DNA from: Symsagittifera roscoffensis | Taxonomy: Eukaryota > Xenacoelomorpha > Acoela > Convolutidae | Reading direction: 5' to 3' | Length of the DNA stretch: 64,000 bases | Assembly (NCBI RefSeq): GCF_963678635.1 | Contig: NC_087071.1 | Location: 11,173,088-11,237,087, forward strand | In this document: positions 24,472 to 36,725 of the stretch, piece after piece | Layout: every line of letters starts with the position of its first letter | How positions within the stretch are numbered: the first letter of the stretch is position 1 | Program-made: the position numbers and the translations under genes | The notes under the pieces: generated by a model | Told to the model about the DNA's origin: nothing | Database searches by the model: none | The model's input: the letters and a program-made list of their open reading frames with translations, nothing else

Positions 24472-25750
24472 GTTATCTAAGGATGTGTATGATTTTTTCT
24501 CTGCCTGTTGCGGATATATCATCAGAAATATTTGATGTCTACAGGTCTCGTCAAACTCACAGCCTGCTTTGATTTCCTTTAGATAATCGCAGAAGGTAAT
24601 GCCAGTTAATTTTTGAAATTCGAGCATAGCTCTTTCGACTGGTGTATTGTAGTCATCCGAAAACGCATACTTCTCAGTGTTATGGACAAAAAAAGCTTTA
24701 TTTTTTTCGTCTTGTAGGACAAATCTGAACAACTTCGCTAAAAGGACTAACGTTTTTCCTGTTCCAGCAGCTCCCTTCAATGGGAAAAATATCTGGTTGT
24801 TGTCATTATCTTGAAAAGCTTCATATTGATCGCGTTGCAAGTAATTTAAATGCAATATATCATAAAATAAGTTGATTTTGAACTCAGGATCATCTGGTTT
24901 CGGAAATGCAAAAATGAAATCAGGGTGGTATTTTGTCTCTATTATGTCTTGATTTCTCATGTCTTCTTTTTGTTTTGCGTTGGTTCTCTCAAATGTGATT
25001 CGACCATCTTTCAGTTGCTTGTCAATTTTGGCTATCCAATTGCCCAGTTCAAATTTAGCTTCTCCTGGAAGCTTTTGCTCTAGTGATCCCATGTCCCAAA
25101 TGGCTATCAAAATTTCGTGGAGCATCGTAATGTCTGTTGTGGTGAGCTTTGCTTTCTTGAACCTTGTTTTTAATGTAGTTGATAAATATTGTAGACAATT
25201 GAACAATAAATATCGCGCTAAAGTTAAATGCCTTCTGAATGGCTGCAACATCCAGTGTGACTCAGGTAGTTCGGGACACGCAGTTTTTGTTTGCCACCAT
25301 TTCGTGAAATCCAAGTTATCCTCACATATTAGCATAACATGATCGGATTTTAACTGCGCTTGCTTTGCTTTTTGGACTTTATCCTGTTTTTCGGCTTCTT
25401 CTGGCATGCTTATCAAAGCAATATGACTCGAACCTTGTTCAATAAAGTATTCCTTTAAATTGTCTGTTTTCATTTGATAAGCAAGTGTTCCAGCTTTTAG
25501 AATGAGAGCATCAGTTCTGTGATATGGGAATGCAACGAAGCGAAAAACGTTTGGAGTGATTTTTTGATTAATTGTAGAAGCTACATTTTCAATTAGTTGT
25601 TTTGCGGCTTGAGATTGTTCTACGGCTTTCTTCAAATTTTCGTCTAAGTTGTTTTCATTCGTCGGAGTTTTAACTTCAATCACTGCTATGAAGGTCTCAC
25701 CGAGGATAATGAAGTCGTGTTCTTTCTCGTTCTCTCTTTTGTCGTTCATA
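24472..25750 (-). CDS. NERD-SF1 helicase gene, exon 2 (nuclease core, linker, Walker A)
   Basis: The exon starts after the acceptor AATACTTACAG with a single T that completes a split codon (phase 2) and ends at AAC before GTAAAAG. It encodes residues about 169-595. The core of a NERD/PD-(D/E)xK nuclease fold is visible: HDFIIL (D181) and IEVKTP (E194, K196), the usual D...ExK triad. A long helical linker follows, then a Q-motif-like LQRDQYEAF (about 473-481) and a perfect Walker A GAAGTGKT (495-502). The ATG at 25773 lies in the upstream intron and would give a start in the middle of the nuclease fold, so it is not the true start. Confidence 0.8.
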
Positions 25751-25789
25751 CTGTAAGTATTATGGAGGTGCATTTTTTAAAACTCGTGT

Positions 25790-28700
25790 GATAACTATAG
25801 CTGCTTTGATTTTTGTTCCATATATAATTTTTGTATTTGCTAAATAAGAGCAAAGAAAAGAATGGCTTTTTGCACTAACTTGTAGATAGTGTACTTAAAT
25901 TGTATTAATCGTCAACTTTTTTGAAGCCTTTACAGGTTGATAAAATTTCAATTTTTAGGAATTTTTTCAGGCTCCTCTACTAAATAACCATTTTCTACTT
26001 TCGAAAAAATGAATCACGTTTTTGGGAAAAAAAATTGGACAATTTTCAATTTGAACATAGTCAGTCATTTTCATTTGGAACCTCCTAAAACACAAAAAGA
26101 CAAATTTCTGGGTCCGCTTCGCAAAGACTGAACATAAGATTTAGATTCAGTGCAGTTTCAAGATATATTAGAATGAAAATAGGTGAAAAAATATTTGAAA
26201 AATAGGCGTTGTAATTTTTTGATTGGTTAACGCCTGTAATATAATATCGATTTTAAAAAGAAAAAGAGTTTTTTCTTCAACTTTTTCTTCAAAGTTTTTA
26301 ATAGCCCCAAATCAGGTATCTATTGGTCAAATATTCTTTCATTCAGTGATTTGACCAAGTGAAATTTAGTCAAATCATTTATCTGTCAGAAAACTTTCTG
26401 TTTAACTTCTTTTTTAATTGATAGTTTTAAAATAGTCAACAACATTGATTCAGTTAAATTTTTATAGCAGTCGTGAATTTTTTTTTCCAAAGATGCGATT
26501 ATTAAGTTCTACGCTGGATTTCACCAGAAGATTCTCCAGATAACACAAAAGAAACAAAACTTGAGCTCATTTTTTATTCTAGGCTAAGGAATCAAAAATA
26601 ATAACAAAGTCTTAAGTCTGTGGCGGAGATGACGTGAATTTCTACCTTGCTCGTGACTTGCATCATGATAACCACCCTAAACTTAAAATTGCAAAACCTC
26701 TGACAATTTTTTAGACTTATAACAACACTTTTGGTGAATTTGAAGATCGAACAATTGTAAGTATACTTTTACTACGCTGTGACATCTTCTTTGTTTTTTG
26801 TCCGAAAAGGCAAGTGCTTGAGCGTGCGTAAGCAGAAATGTCAATTTATGTTACATTGTTCAAAAAAATTTTGTTCAGTTTTTGAGTCAAAGTTATAATT
26901 TTTGAATGAACGATGAAGACTGTCCACAGATATCTTTAACAAAACAGCTCAGTCAATTGCAAAGTTTTAGCAGAAACTCTGCTCAATTGCTTGAAATTTC
27001 TCAATTGCTCTGACAAATTAACTTCATTGAGATTTTTCAAATAGAAGTCATGCTTTTAAAGCATTTTCCTTTGTGAACGAACAGTTCCAACCAAAAATTA
27101 AATCAGCTTGAAAAAGTTTAAATACTACTTTTAATTTTTGGAATGATATAAATTAAATTAAAAAAAGCGTTGAAAACAAGTTCTTGATTTGTTGAATGAG
27201 TTTTATGCAGGGCTTTCAAATCAGAACTGAAAAATTATTTGAGTGATATAATCAAACAAAAGATTAGTTTCGAATTTAAAGCATAGCAGATTGAATTCTT
27301 AAAACGTCTCCTTAGTTTTTGTAAGCCATTCGATCGAAACAATTTATCTAAATGTATCGAGTCCAAATGATCAAGTTAATTTGGAAGTTTTGATCAGTGA
27401 GATTTTGAAGATCAACCAGCGATATTATTTTTATGGAACTGAAACTTCGAAAAATTAAATACTTTTTTAAAATTTTTTCTATCGCGGGCCGGTATAAACA
27501 AAGTGATAGAGATAAATTATCCATCACCTTTCTTAATAGAACAAAGATTACAAACAATATTCCTTTAATTTTGATTTTTTATTGCTTTTGGTTTAAAAAA
27601 ACAACATTAAGCATCCGATTTAAAGTTTTAAAAATTTCATATAATTTTTTAAATTAAAAATAGCAAAAAAATGTTTCTTTTAAAACATTTTGGAAAACGT
27701 GAATCGAAAACGAAATGATCAGACTCAGTTTTTGCAAAAGTAATCTATAGAGTATTCCTATTTTTTGGAATCTCCTTCCCACCTTTTTGAACAAAATTTA
27801 GCAAAGTTAGGAAAGGCAGTGGTGTTGCATGAAAACTCTGTCCGGAATCCCGAACGTTTTTTTTTCACATTTTAACTGCTAAACATCAGCCAAAATTTCT
27901 AAAACAGTGGTTTTTTCACATAAACAGTAAATATCTGTTTATACTGATATCAGTAAACATCAATTAATAAAGTTAAGGACTTGAAAAAACTGAGCAGTTA
28001 TGGGTGTAGGCCAATTAGACAACAATTTGCACTATTTTGCGTCAATTTTGTTGATCTTTGGTAAAAAATGATTATTGTAACATAATTTTGTATGATATTT
28101 TAATTCCAAAGTTAATTTTATTTTCCATAGATAGAGAAAAAACTTATCTTATAATTGACTTTTTTGCAGTTTTTTATCAATTAATTTTATAAGCCTAAAA
28201 ATATCATTCATAACATTTAATGTTTATACAGTTCTCATCAAACACAAAATCTCCCAAGATTTTATATTTTCTTCAATTTCTTACAAATTATAAGTAACTA
28301 AAGCTCCTGATTTTGTAATATCTTTTTGCAGCGAAGGGCCAAATATGAACATCGGGGGGAGGGGATGATCTTGTACTTAGTTTTTGTGATATAGACTTGA
28401 CTTCTTCTGCAAGTTGCTATGTCATAAACTTTTTTGCAGTATGCAAGCTCTTAGTCCATAATTGCTTTTTTGCTTGAACTGAGTTCAAGCAGAGGAACAA
28501 TTTAACAATTTCAAGGTTTACTGTGAATGGCAGTGCTGTGTTTTTAATCTTCAGCCGATGCCGAACTTTGTTGCTATTTTTTTCGAAAAATTAGTTAGAA
28601 GAGCGGCTCTAATTTCTCTCTGTTTATTAGGAGAGCAAGTTTTCCCGTAGAAGATCAACGAATATATTGGTTTTGAGATTAAGTAGAAACTGAAGAAAGC

Positions 28701-30200
28701 ATTTTGAAAATTCTTCATTGCTATATTTTAAAAAATGTCAGAAACATAGAGTTGCATAGACAATTACTGGATTTTATTCGTGGATATGCGTTCCCGTTAA
28801 CTTTTCTATATAAAACCGGCTACCATGTAACAAGATCCAATGATTTTTAAATCAGAATATATTGGACAACCTTTTTTGTCACTCTTTCAAACTACCTCAT
28901 CTCCAATAGTTTCAGCGTGACAAACCTTTTTTATTGTATTTTAGTAAAATTGCAGAGTTATTTTGGTTTTGTTGCGAATATCAGATGACCAAACTCTTTA
29001 CAGGATTAATAAACAGCAATTTTTACTTTAAAACTGACTGTGTTATAATTTTGAACAAGCACATATTCTTTTCAAGTATTGTTTTATCAAGCACAGAACT
29101 TACAATCAGCTGAACTGAGAAGTTCAAAAAAATGTTGGGATGAAAACAATCTACAAAACAAAGTGTTCAATTATATTTACTGTTTCGGGAAAAGTTCACG
29201 AGACATTTTTAAGCTCTAATCAAAACATGCATCCACTCGAAGTCTCAGATGAACTTTCCAAAAAAAATCAAAAAACTCAAAGTTGATTTGTTGGGCTTGT
29301 TGGTATAACTAGTTGATTACTTTTTGATGACCATGATTCTGTACAAAATGCTTATGACGTTTTTGTTTTGAAATGAATACCAACCAATTTTATTCAAAAA
29401 ATTTTTTAAAGTGAAAATGTCTGGGTAGTAGACATCAACAAACAAAAAACCAAGATTTAGTTACAGTTATTCTGTGGAAAAAAAAGCATTACGGCTTAAT
29501 ATAAAGATTGAAAAGACATGATAAATTTTTTTGTTCTCAATCAGTAGTTTGTGTATACCACAAGACACGTTTACAAAATCTCAAATGCAGACACGATTTG
29601 TGTAACATAGTTCTTGCTGAGTGAATTTATGTCGTTTTTCAGCCAAAAAAAAATCAAATAAGAAAACTGCACTTTTTCCTTTTTTACTTTTAAAAGAAAA
29701 TTTCAGGTACATCGATATGTTCTTTGTATGCATCAGGACATCTTGCTGCTAATTACGGTTTCAGTATTTCACTTTTTATAAGCGAAGCTCTAATGAACGG
29801 GTTCTAGATTTTTCTGGAGACTGATCTACGAAAAAATATTCGAGATTATTTGATAAAGCAATCAATTATCACCAACCAACAGTGGATCTGCAACCATAAA
29901 TCAATTGGTTGCTACAAAAATGCAGACAGAGAAGGTTATTTTACTCAAAGCATTGTTTCAAAAAACATATGATATAAAATAAAACGTTTAAATTTATAGA
30001 GACTATTATGATGCAGTGAAAAACAAAGCGGTACGTTTTATCTAGATTTGTGAAAGTTAAGTTTCAACGCAAATTTTTTATAACTTGAAGTGAGGTATAC
30101 AATTTCTCCAAAATTGTTTTTTTTTCCCAGAAGTTTCATCTAATGACTAAACGATATCTGAAAACTGCTGCGCCCTGATTGTTTGATTCTTTCTAAAGTG
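25790..30200. other. Intron DNA, nothing recognised
   Basis: AT-rich throughout. ORFs at 27348-27657 on both strands are short and feature-free. No repeats with a clear period, no RNA genes. Confidence 0.4.
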
Positions 30201-30202
30201 AG

Positions 30203-30378
30203 TCTGGTTATGGTGATCAAATTTTTACAGAGTTTTCTCTGAAAACAAACCTGTTGTCGCACGCAAATTCGAATGCAATATCCCAATTGGTCTGGTTATG
30301 GTGATCAAGTTTTTACAGAGTTTTCTCTGAAAACAAACCTGTTGTCGAACGCAAATTCGAATGCAATATCCCAATTTT
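30203..30378 (+). repeat. Recent 88-bp tandem duplication
   Basis: Bases 30203-30290 are repeated at 30291-30378 with only a few substitutions (for example AAATTT to AAGTTT, CGCAC to CGAAC). Much younger than the other repeats here. Confidence 0.9.
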
Positions 30379-30379
30379 C

Positions 30380-32172
30380 ATTTCCAATATACCAAAAAAA
30401 CATTCGGAGAATCAGCGCCGAAAAGCACTAGACAAAGATTTGAGAAATTAACAAAATTTTATATCGAAGAATCATATCAATTACACGAGCGATCTTGACA
30501 AATTTCTCATTGAAATCCTTACTTACACGATTAAAAAATCATAAAAAAAACAGCTTTTAATCATGTGTTCATTTGAAATTTTTAGAGACGAGCTAAACGA
30601 GCTACTATTCACACCAATAATTTCAGAGAAAGAAATTTAAGCACAGTAACTGGAACCATGTGATACAATGCAGATATGAAAAAGGTTCTTGAGAAGAAGA
30701 AGGAAAATAATATAAAAAGCAGCGCTTGTCAACATTTCATGATAGATACGGAGATCAAAAAACGGTTTAAATGAGACTTTTTTCAATTACCCAAGGTGGC
30801 TAAAATTTCAATTAACGAAAAATTCGGATAAAAGTTCAAAAAACAGGATAATGTTCATCTTGATGCAAAACTCTGACAAAGCTCTGGGTTTTGATCTTGG
30901 AACAATTGAGACTGGTGAATAATTATACTGTTATACCTACGAAAGGAAAATGATTTGCAACCTTACTCTGCAAAAGCAGGTTAGGTTGCGATAAAGTGAA
31001 GAAAAGCAGCCAGGAACGCTAAAGCATACCAGGAAACTCAAATTTATCAAATTTGTTTCTTTTTTGCTAAAAACATTCTTATGGGTTGTCCACATTATGT
31101 TTTGGCTAAACCTTTACTGAAAACTTTATCGGTCAGGTCAATACAGCGATTTTGATTACCACACTTCTAGATACTTCACAGAAATGATATCAACGTTTAA
31201 TCGTAATCCTAAAAACTTCCCGGAAACTCCTTTAAGAGCATACTTCTTGTCAATGAAAAGACTGAGCTCAACATCCGATGTACAAGGACATTATGTGCGA
31301 AATCTAGCCCAAAGAAGTATTGAAACATTTGAAAACTACCAAGAGCTTGCTTATTTGTTAGCTAAAATTTAATACCACTGACTAAAGATTACCATTTTTT
31401 TCTTCTTCTTGTCAATAAAGAAGATATCAACTAATCAAAGTTTAGGTATCTTCTTTTTAAGTACCACAGAGAATCACTTAAAGAGACAAAAACCGCACTC
31501 TGGTTAGAAAAACATTATCCAAAATCCACTTCATTAATTTTGAATATGACTGCTGAACTATTTTGTTTCAATAACTAGCATTCACAAAACGTATCAATGT
31601 TTTACTTAATCTCAATTTTTTGGCTGCGAAAAGTAAACGAGAGATGGAAACCAATTTGAAGATAATGAGGGAATCCTTGATTGAAGAAATAAATTGCAAA
31701 TTGACTAATGTGGTGAAGTGTGCTGGCAAGCTGATACTGCTTGACATTGAGCGATTTGTGATAATTCTTGGAAAGAACAAAAGTTTACATAAAAAATTTT
31801 TACAAATTGAAGGATCGATGGAGATTTCTCAGCAAATCTAGGTCACAAATTTTTAGAAGCACATTGAAAAACCTTAATGATACATTACTACGGTCTTTAA
31901 GGAAAACTAAGTTTTCAGTAAACTGGCCATCTTCAAATTTCAATCCATATGCGTTTTTACAGAAAACCTAGGGGAGTTAAACTTAGAAAATAGTATTTGG
32001 TCCTCAGTTTCGGTAGCATCAAATCTGACTCATGGTTCGTCTTATGTACAACAATGATCTGCAACATCTTATCGCAAAGTTTGTACTTGATCTCGAAAAT
32101 TTGTAAAATAAAATTGAGAAGTGAAAAGATTGTTAGGATGTTGAAAAAATAGTAAATGAGCAAGCTAAGAAG
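30380..32172. other. Intron DNA with plus-strand ORFs that may be upstream parts of the polymerase relic
   Basis: Short plus-strand ORFs at 31184-31372 and 31620-31971 contain lysine-rich, protein-like sequence, for example MRESLIEEINCKL. They lie on the same strand and upstream of the polymerase pieces, and could be decayed N-terminal parts of the same element. I cannot assign them to a domain. Confidence 0.3.
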
Positions 32173-33540
32173 ATGCTTGACCAACTGATAGAGCAGCCAA
32201 AAACTTTTCATGAGAGAAAGTTAAGTTCAAAAATGGTTCCATTAGAATTTTGGATGATTCGGCGAGATCAAAAATCTCAACTCATTGATATAAAACAAAA
32301 TCTGGAGAGAAGTAATAAATTTTTTTTTGATTTTAACAGTCGGAGATATGACTTAAAGTTGATCAAGCCAAACATAAGTTCTCATTTGATTTCCAGTAGA
32401 GAGAAAGAAATTTCAATGATTGAAAATGCAAATATTTATCTTTCTATCAAGTCTAAAGATGTGCACTTTTTCAATGATATCAAACTTCTAGATAGTACAA
32501 CAATTCCGGATTCTTTTATCTTAGTCAAAAATCATTTTCTGAGAAAGGTATCTTCCTAATTTTTTCATCAGAAAAGGATCTATTATTGTGTGACTTGTTT
32601 TTTCTAAAAAAAAAACTGAAATCAAATGTCCCTCCAAACTCCAAGCAAAAAGCTGTTGAAAGAAATGTTATCAAAAACTACATGATCTATTATGTAATCA
32701 TTGTTGAATTGTGAAAACACCTTCGGCAATTGTTGAGGAAGCTATGCTTTTAGTAGTTCGACAAAGTTTTAATTGTGGAAACAGACTTGCTTTGCTGTGT
32801 ACCATCTGGACAGTGTTTGATCATAAAAAAGAAATGGATGAAAAAACTCCTTCAAGAGTTGTAGCAGAAACAACGAAAACTTCAAGCAATTCCTCCTATG
32901 GATACCAGATCAAGGATAAAACCAAGCATCCGATCACAAAATGATGAGATGATCGGTCAATGAACAATTATTCAAAAGACTGAAAACTATTTACAAACAA
33001 TTGAATGAGGTTGAGCTAATGAATTCAACAATTGAGTAGAAACAACTCAAAACTGTCGAACTGCTCATACTACATTACCCAAAGCTAAGAAAGTGGAAGC
33101 TATACTGTTGCTTGTTTGAACAAGTCTTTAATGTGGGCACAATTGTAACACAGCTTTTACTGAGGAAAGTTATAGAAAATGGTTTGCAGTGTACCGTCCA
33201 GTCAGTGTTTGATGATAAAAGAGAAGGCGATGAAAATCCTCTATCACGAATTGTAGCAGAAACAATGAAACTTTTAGTCAATTCCTTCTATGAAAACCAG
33301 ATTTTGAATGAAACCATGCATCCGATCACAAATTATCAGAGAGATGACTTGAGCGCTTTTTGAATAATTATTCTAAAAACTGAATACAGCTCACAATGAA
33401 TTGTGTGAGGTATCTCTATTCAGCGAGAGTATATCTCAACAATTCAGTGTAACGAACTCAGACTTATCGAATGCTTCATACCACTTTACGCAAAGCTGAG
33501 AAGGTCTAAGCTAATTTACTACTTGTTTGACTGAGTTTTC
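32173..33540 (+). pseudogene. Protein-primed family B DNA polymerase relic (DNA_pol_B_2-like), partly repeated
   Basis: The ORF at 32173-32559 has the pattern of the exonuclease domain of viral/organellar-type B polymerases: an N-S-x2-YDLKLIKP motif followed by a basic stretch and a segment ending DSFILVKNHF. Downstream, two diverged copies of the polymerase motif B region occur at about 32711-32944 and 33112-33363. The first keeps K-x3-NSSYGYQI (about 32877-32912), the second NSFYENQI. Between them, across stop codons, reads LFKRLKTIYKQL and ILHYPKLR, also typical of this family. A third weaker copy lies at about 33400-33540. In animals such genes occur in Polinton/Maverick elements and their viral relatives. 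This copy is broken in many places and lies antisense in a helicase intron. Confidence 0.6.
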
Positions 33541-33559
33541 CGAAGCTCTTCCTGTAAAA

Positions 33560-34558
33560 AAAATGAGATACATTATTAAAAACGATTTTTTGAAAATGAA
33601 AGTCTGTAGTAAATTAATACGATAATATGGCTAAAACTTTTTTGAAGGACATATTTCACTGAAATTTCAGTAGACTTCCGCATAAATAGTCTCAACATAA
33701 CATTGAGTAATCAAAATAATAAATAAAACTTCTGGTAGTAGAAAAACGTCATATAGGCCGTAAATTCAAATTCTGATTAAAAAATAGACGAAAAATTCAT
33801 CTTCAACAGAAAAAGGACAAACTTGAACTTCAATTTCATCTTTTTTTTATAACAATATGTTACCAAGAAACCAAAAAATATCGAACTATGGTATCATTCT
33901 TCAACCTACACGTTTTATATCTTAAATTTTTACCATTTTGATAACACTCGCTCATTTTTGTGTACACGAAAACCACAAAGAAAACCAGCCAGTTTTCTCA
34001 CCATTCTCTCACTTTGGTACAAAATTTTTTTCTGTTGCCAATTTTGTTCCCTGTCTGATACTTCATGGAGAAGTATGAGACAGTCTCATACTTCTGTATC
34101 ATACTTCATGGAGAAGCGGAACCTGAAATTCTGTCAGTTAATACATAAAATCAATCAACCCCCCCCCCCCCCCCCCCCCCAGCATCTACATCTCTTATTG
34201 ATTTAAGTTGAAAAAACGCCATTTTATTCTGACACTAAACAAATCCGCTCTGATAAGGTTTCCCTATTATTTTTCTCATATTCGTGTCCGTAAATTTCTT
34301 TTGAAGTTTCCTTTCTCAAAAATTATTAAATGAACTCATTTCAGAAAATCATTTGTTTCGTTCAAAAATTTAAAAGTTAACTTAGTTTGTCGGCAATGAG
34401 TGATTGCTCAATTATGAAAAAAAACGATCTAGAAATTCGCAGTTTTTTTTCACCAATTTGCTCTATACGTTGAATTTAGCTACCGAAGTAAAGGATTTCT
34501 GTTGATTTCCGCCTTTTTATTTCATAAAAGTTGTAAATTTATATCAATCAATTTGCAC
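33560..34558. other. Intron DNA with a poly-C tract
   Basis: Nothing coding is recognised. Near 34060-34125 the words TCATGGAGAAG and CTTCATGGAGAAG recur within about 50 bp. A homopolymer of 22 C lies at 34159-34180. Confidence 0.4.
34159..34180 (+). repeat. 22-base homopolymer C tract
   Basis: A run of 22 C bases in DNA that is otherwise about two-thirds A/T. The only comparable tract in the window is the 18-G run at 8289-8306. Confidence 0.9.
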
Positions 34559-35064
34559 CTCCACAAATTGAACTGATGAGCTGTATATTCGAAAGAGTGC
34601 AGACAAATAAGTTTTTCCTCTAGCTCTTCAAGTGCTCGGTAAACTATTACTTCACCCTCGTACTGACCCCGTTGTACTATTTCATCTCTAACTTTTGCTG
34701 GTGATTTGGGATCGGGAGATTGCTCTTTCTTTTTTTGTTTCGTGTTTTTTCTTATAGTTTGTTCTTTCGATACTGCTGATACTGGAGTGTTGTTTGATTT
34801 TTTTTCTATTTCGTTAGGATAAACGTCAATTCGTGTTTGGTTTGGAACCGGGGGTAGCATAATTGGCTCAAAGTAATAACGGGAAAACTGGCAAAAATTT
34901 TTGCGTCTGGACTTACCTCTTTCGATGTACTCTTTCTGCTCAACCGTTAACATCAGATGAAACCCTGTCTCGTTGCCGCGAATGTCACTGTCAGATCTTC
35001 CTGCTTGTTCAGAAGATGTTTCTGCTTGTTCAGAAGATGGTATTGGCCTTGCCTTTGTAACCAT
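34559..35064 (-). CDS. NERD-SF1 helicase gene, exon 1 (start, Ser-rich region, beginning of NERD fold)
   Basis: Start chosen at ATG 35064 (MVTKARPIPSSEQ). It lies 12 bases after a strong acceptor-like TTTATTTCCCCCAG, so either a 5' UTR intron or a trans-spliced leader may precede it. An upstream in-frame ATG at 35148 would read through that tract. Residues 1-130 are low-complexity, with a 21-bp DNA repeat giving SSEQAETSSEQAG and a Lys-rich patch (TIRKNTKQKKKEQ). Residues about 140-165 (GQYEGEVIVYRALEEL, then CLHSF) match the opening GE-helix and first strand of NERD domains. The exon stops after TGGAG, phase 2. Spliced to 24472-25750 and 13628-14743 it gives 2,901 coding bases, 966 aa. Confidence 0.72.
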
Positions 35065-35148
35065 TGGCCAATAAAACTGGGGGAAATAAAAAATCTGAAA
35101 AAAAAGGGAATAGGGGAACTGAAATATACCTCTGTTTGGTAATTTCAT

Positions 35149-35857
35149 TTCGGAGATAAATGAAAAAATTATAAAATGACGTAAACAGAAACTAAAGTTT
35201 CATTTTTTTGCGCGCTCATAATGCAATGTTTTATGAAAAAAATTTGTTATTTACTTTACAGCTTATACTTTGTTCTGTACAGCATTGAGCTTTGTACCAG
35301 AAAAATTAGACAAACTATGCTCAGCAAAACGGCTTCTCAAAAAAAACCAGCTTTATGTTTTTGGCTCGCAATCTATTAAAAAACGTGTCTGTTGACTGGC
35401 TCAAGATTACTGTAGCAGAGCATGACATCAAAAAACTAGTAACGCAGCCAGTTGGTTTTAAAATTGACTCAGAATAAAAAGCATGCTCTACAATTTTCAG
35501 TAAAGTTAGCTGCGTTTCTAAATTTTTTGTAATAAAATTGGAAAACAGACTCTCGGCTATTTTGTTGCGGCAACGAAAAAACTTGCTAACCTTCTTTTCA
35601 AAGTAAATTTCTCTTCTGTATTCCATAATGCTCCGATTTAGCTGCCTCTAAACTTAAAGAACAACCATTACTTTTAGAAATAAGGCAGCTAATTTTTGAC
35701 AGGGTAATTTTTTGGCGCATTTTTTTTGCAAAAAGTGTCAAAGGGGACAGTTTTGTAATTACTGCGAGACCTTTTTTTGATATAATTTGGTCCATTCGTT
35801 TTTTGTAACTTTCCGGTAAGCTGATTTCAATCAAATGAAATTTCAACACTTTAGTTG
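35149..35857 (-). other. Upstream of the helicase gene; two coding-looking minus-strand ORFs of unknown nature
   Basis: The minus-strand ORFs at 35882-35598 (begins MHYEIPNPTTKVLKF) and 35626-35321 (begins MEYRREIYFEKK) overlap in different frames. Both have protein-like composition, for example AVITKLSPLTLFAKKMRQK. They could be one frameshifted relic or upstream exons of the helicase gene, but I found no phase-consistent splice joining them to 35064. No family recognised. Confidence 0.3.
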
Positions 35858-36725
35858 TTGGGTTTGGTATCTCATAATGCAACTTTTTTAATCAACAAAT
35901 AGTTACAGATAAAAGTCAAAATTTCCTAGTTGATTTGCGCTTTATGCAAAAAACCAAACGCAAACTGGCATATTGCTTAAAATATTGCAGTGGTCTAGTG
36001 GTGATCGAAACGCCTGCGCGTCGATTCATTGCTCCGAAAACCACCTGGCGTTTTCAGAAACAGCTCGCGTCTCGGTTTTGGTAAGCTCACAATGGGTTTT
36101 GAGCTGGCAATTTAATCTGCTGATTTTGCATTTGGCTGAAGTTTAACTGGCTGCAGTATACCTAATTGTTTTCCTCGATATTTCCGCTGTTTCTGGACCC
36201 TCAATTCTGATTGATTTTACAACACTCGGGCCTTCCACCCAAAAAAGACTTGACTGGCGGGTAATTTTGAAGCGGCTTTTGCTGCATAGTGTCAATGCAT
36301 CAATTGTCGCTCAATAGGGGTGCCCAGGTTCAGATGCTCGGTTCATGTTTTGACTTTCAAAGTCGAGCCTATGTATGTGCTCGGCCAAAAAAGAAAAGCC
36401 GAGACATGTATTTCAGTCGAGCACGGTAGAGAAGGGTAGAGCAATGTCAAAACTTACCTCGAATATAGTCGGAACATATCAAGCAGCGCCGAAACATACC
36501 TCGAGAATGGTTGAAAATTTGAAATGAGCAATGATACATTGCCTGATTTTCTATCTGAAAATTGTATCGCAGAAAACGAGACGTTTGGTTTTTATCAGCC
36601 TTGGCTCGAGATTTTTCCAGCATAAATTGTTCAGCGAGACCATCGAAACATATCTTGCTTGGGTCGAGTACGGTCGAGGAAGGTTAAAAAATACTCGGAG
36701 TCTGCTGAGACGTCAAAAAATCCTG
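35858..36725 (+). repeat. 0.9-kb direct repeat, copy 1, with tRNA-like head
   Basis: Copy 1 begins TTTGGTATCTCATAATGCAAC and runs parallel to 37103-37990 at an offset of about 1,245-1,262 bp, with many point differences. It contains a tRNA-like module at about 35984-36052 and, further right, several variants of the word GTCGAGCACGGTCGAGG and AACATACCTCGAG, which are themselves internal repeats. Confidence 0.8.
35984..36052 (+). repeat. tRNA-derived SINE-like promoter module, copy 1
   Basis: TGGTCTAGTGG at 35991-36001 fits the pol III A box. About 29 bases further, GTCGATTCATTGC (36020-36032) is close to a B box (core TCGATTC). The spacing fits a tRNA. Acceptor-stem pairing is poor, so this is a tRNA relic or SINE head, not a working tRNA gene. 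Confidence 0.5.

Larger units (their letters stand above)
25751..34558 (-). other. 8.8-kb intron 1 of the NERD-helicase gene
   Basis: The donor is TGGAG|GTGCAAAT (exon base 34559), the acceptor ACTTACAG before 25750. Both are phase 2: AG from exon 1 plus T from exon 2 gives Ser. The joined sequence passes from the opening helix of the NERD fold to its catalytic strand, which is what the family predicts. The intron carries a tandem duplication at 30.2 kb, a DNA polymerase relic at 32.2-33.5 kb on the opposite strand and a 22-C run at 34.16 kb. Confidence 0.65.

Noticed and set aside
24959-25342. 127-codon plus-strand ORF
   Set aside because: Antisense to the nuclease-helicase exon, with no features of its own.
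25751-25773. ATG 25773 as start of the helicase
   Set aside because: It lies upstream of a good acceptor and would begin inside the NERD fold, while a phase-matched upstream exon supplies the missing part.
35984-36052. A functional tRNA gene
   Set aside because: A and B boxes are present but acceptor and anticodon stems do not pair well; called a tRNA-like SINE module instead.
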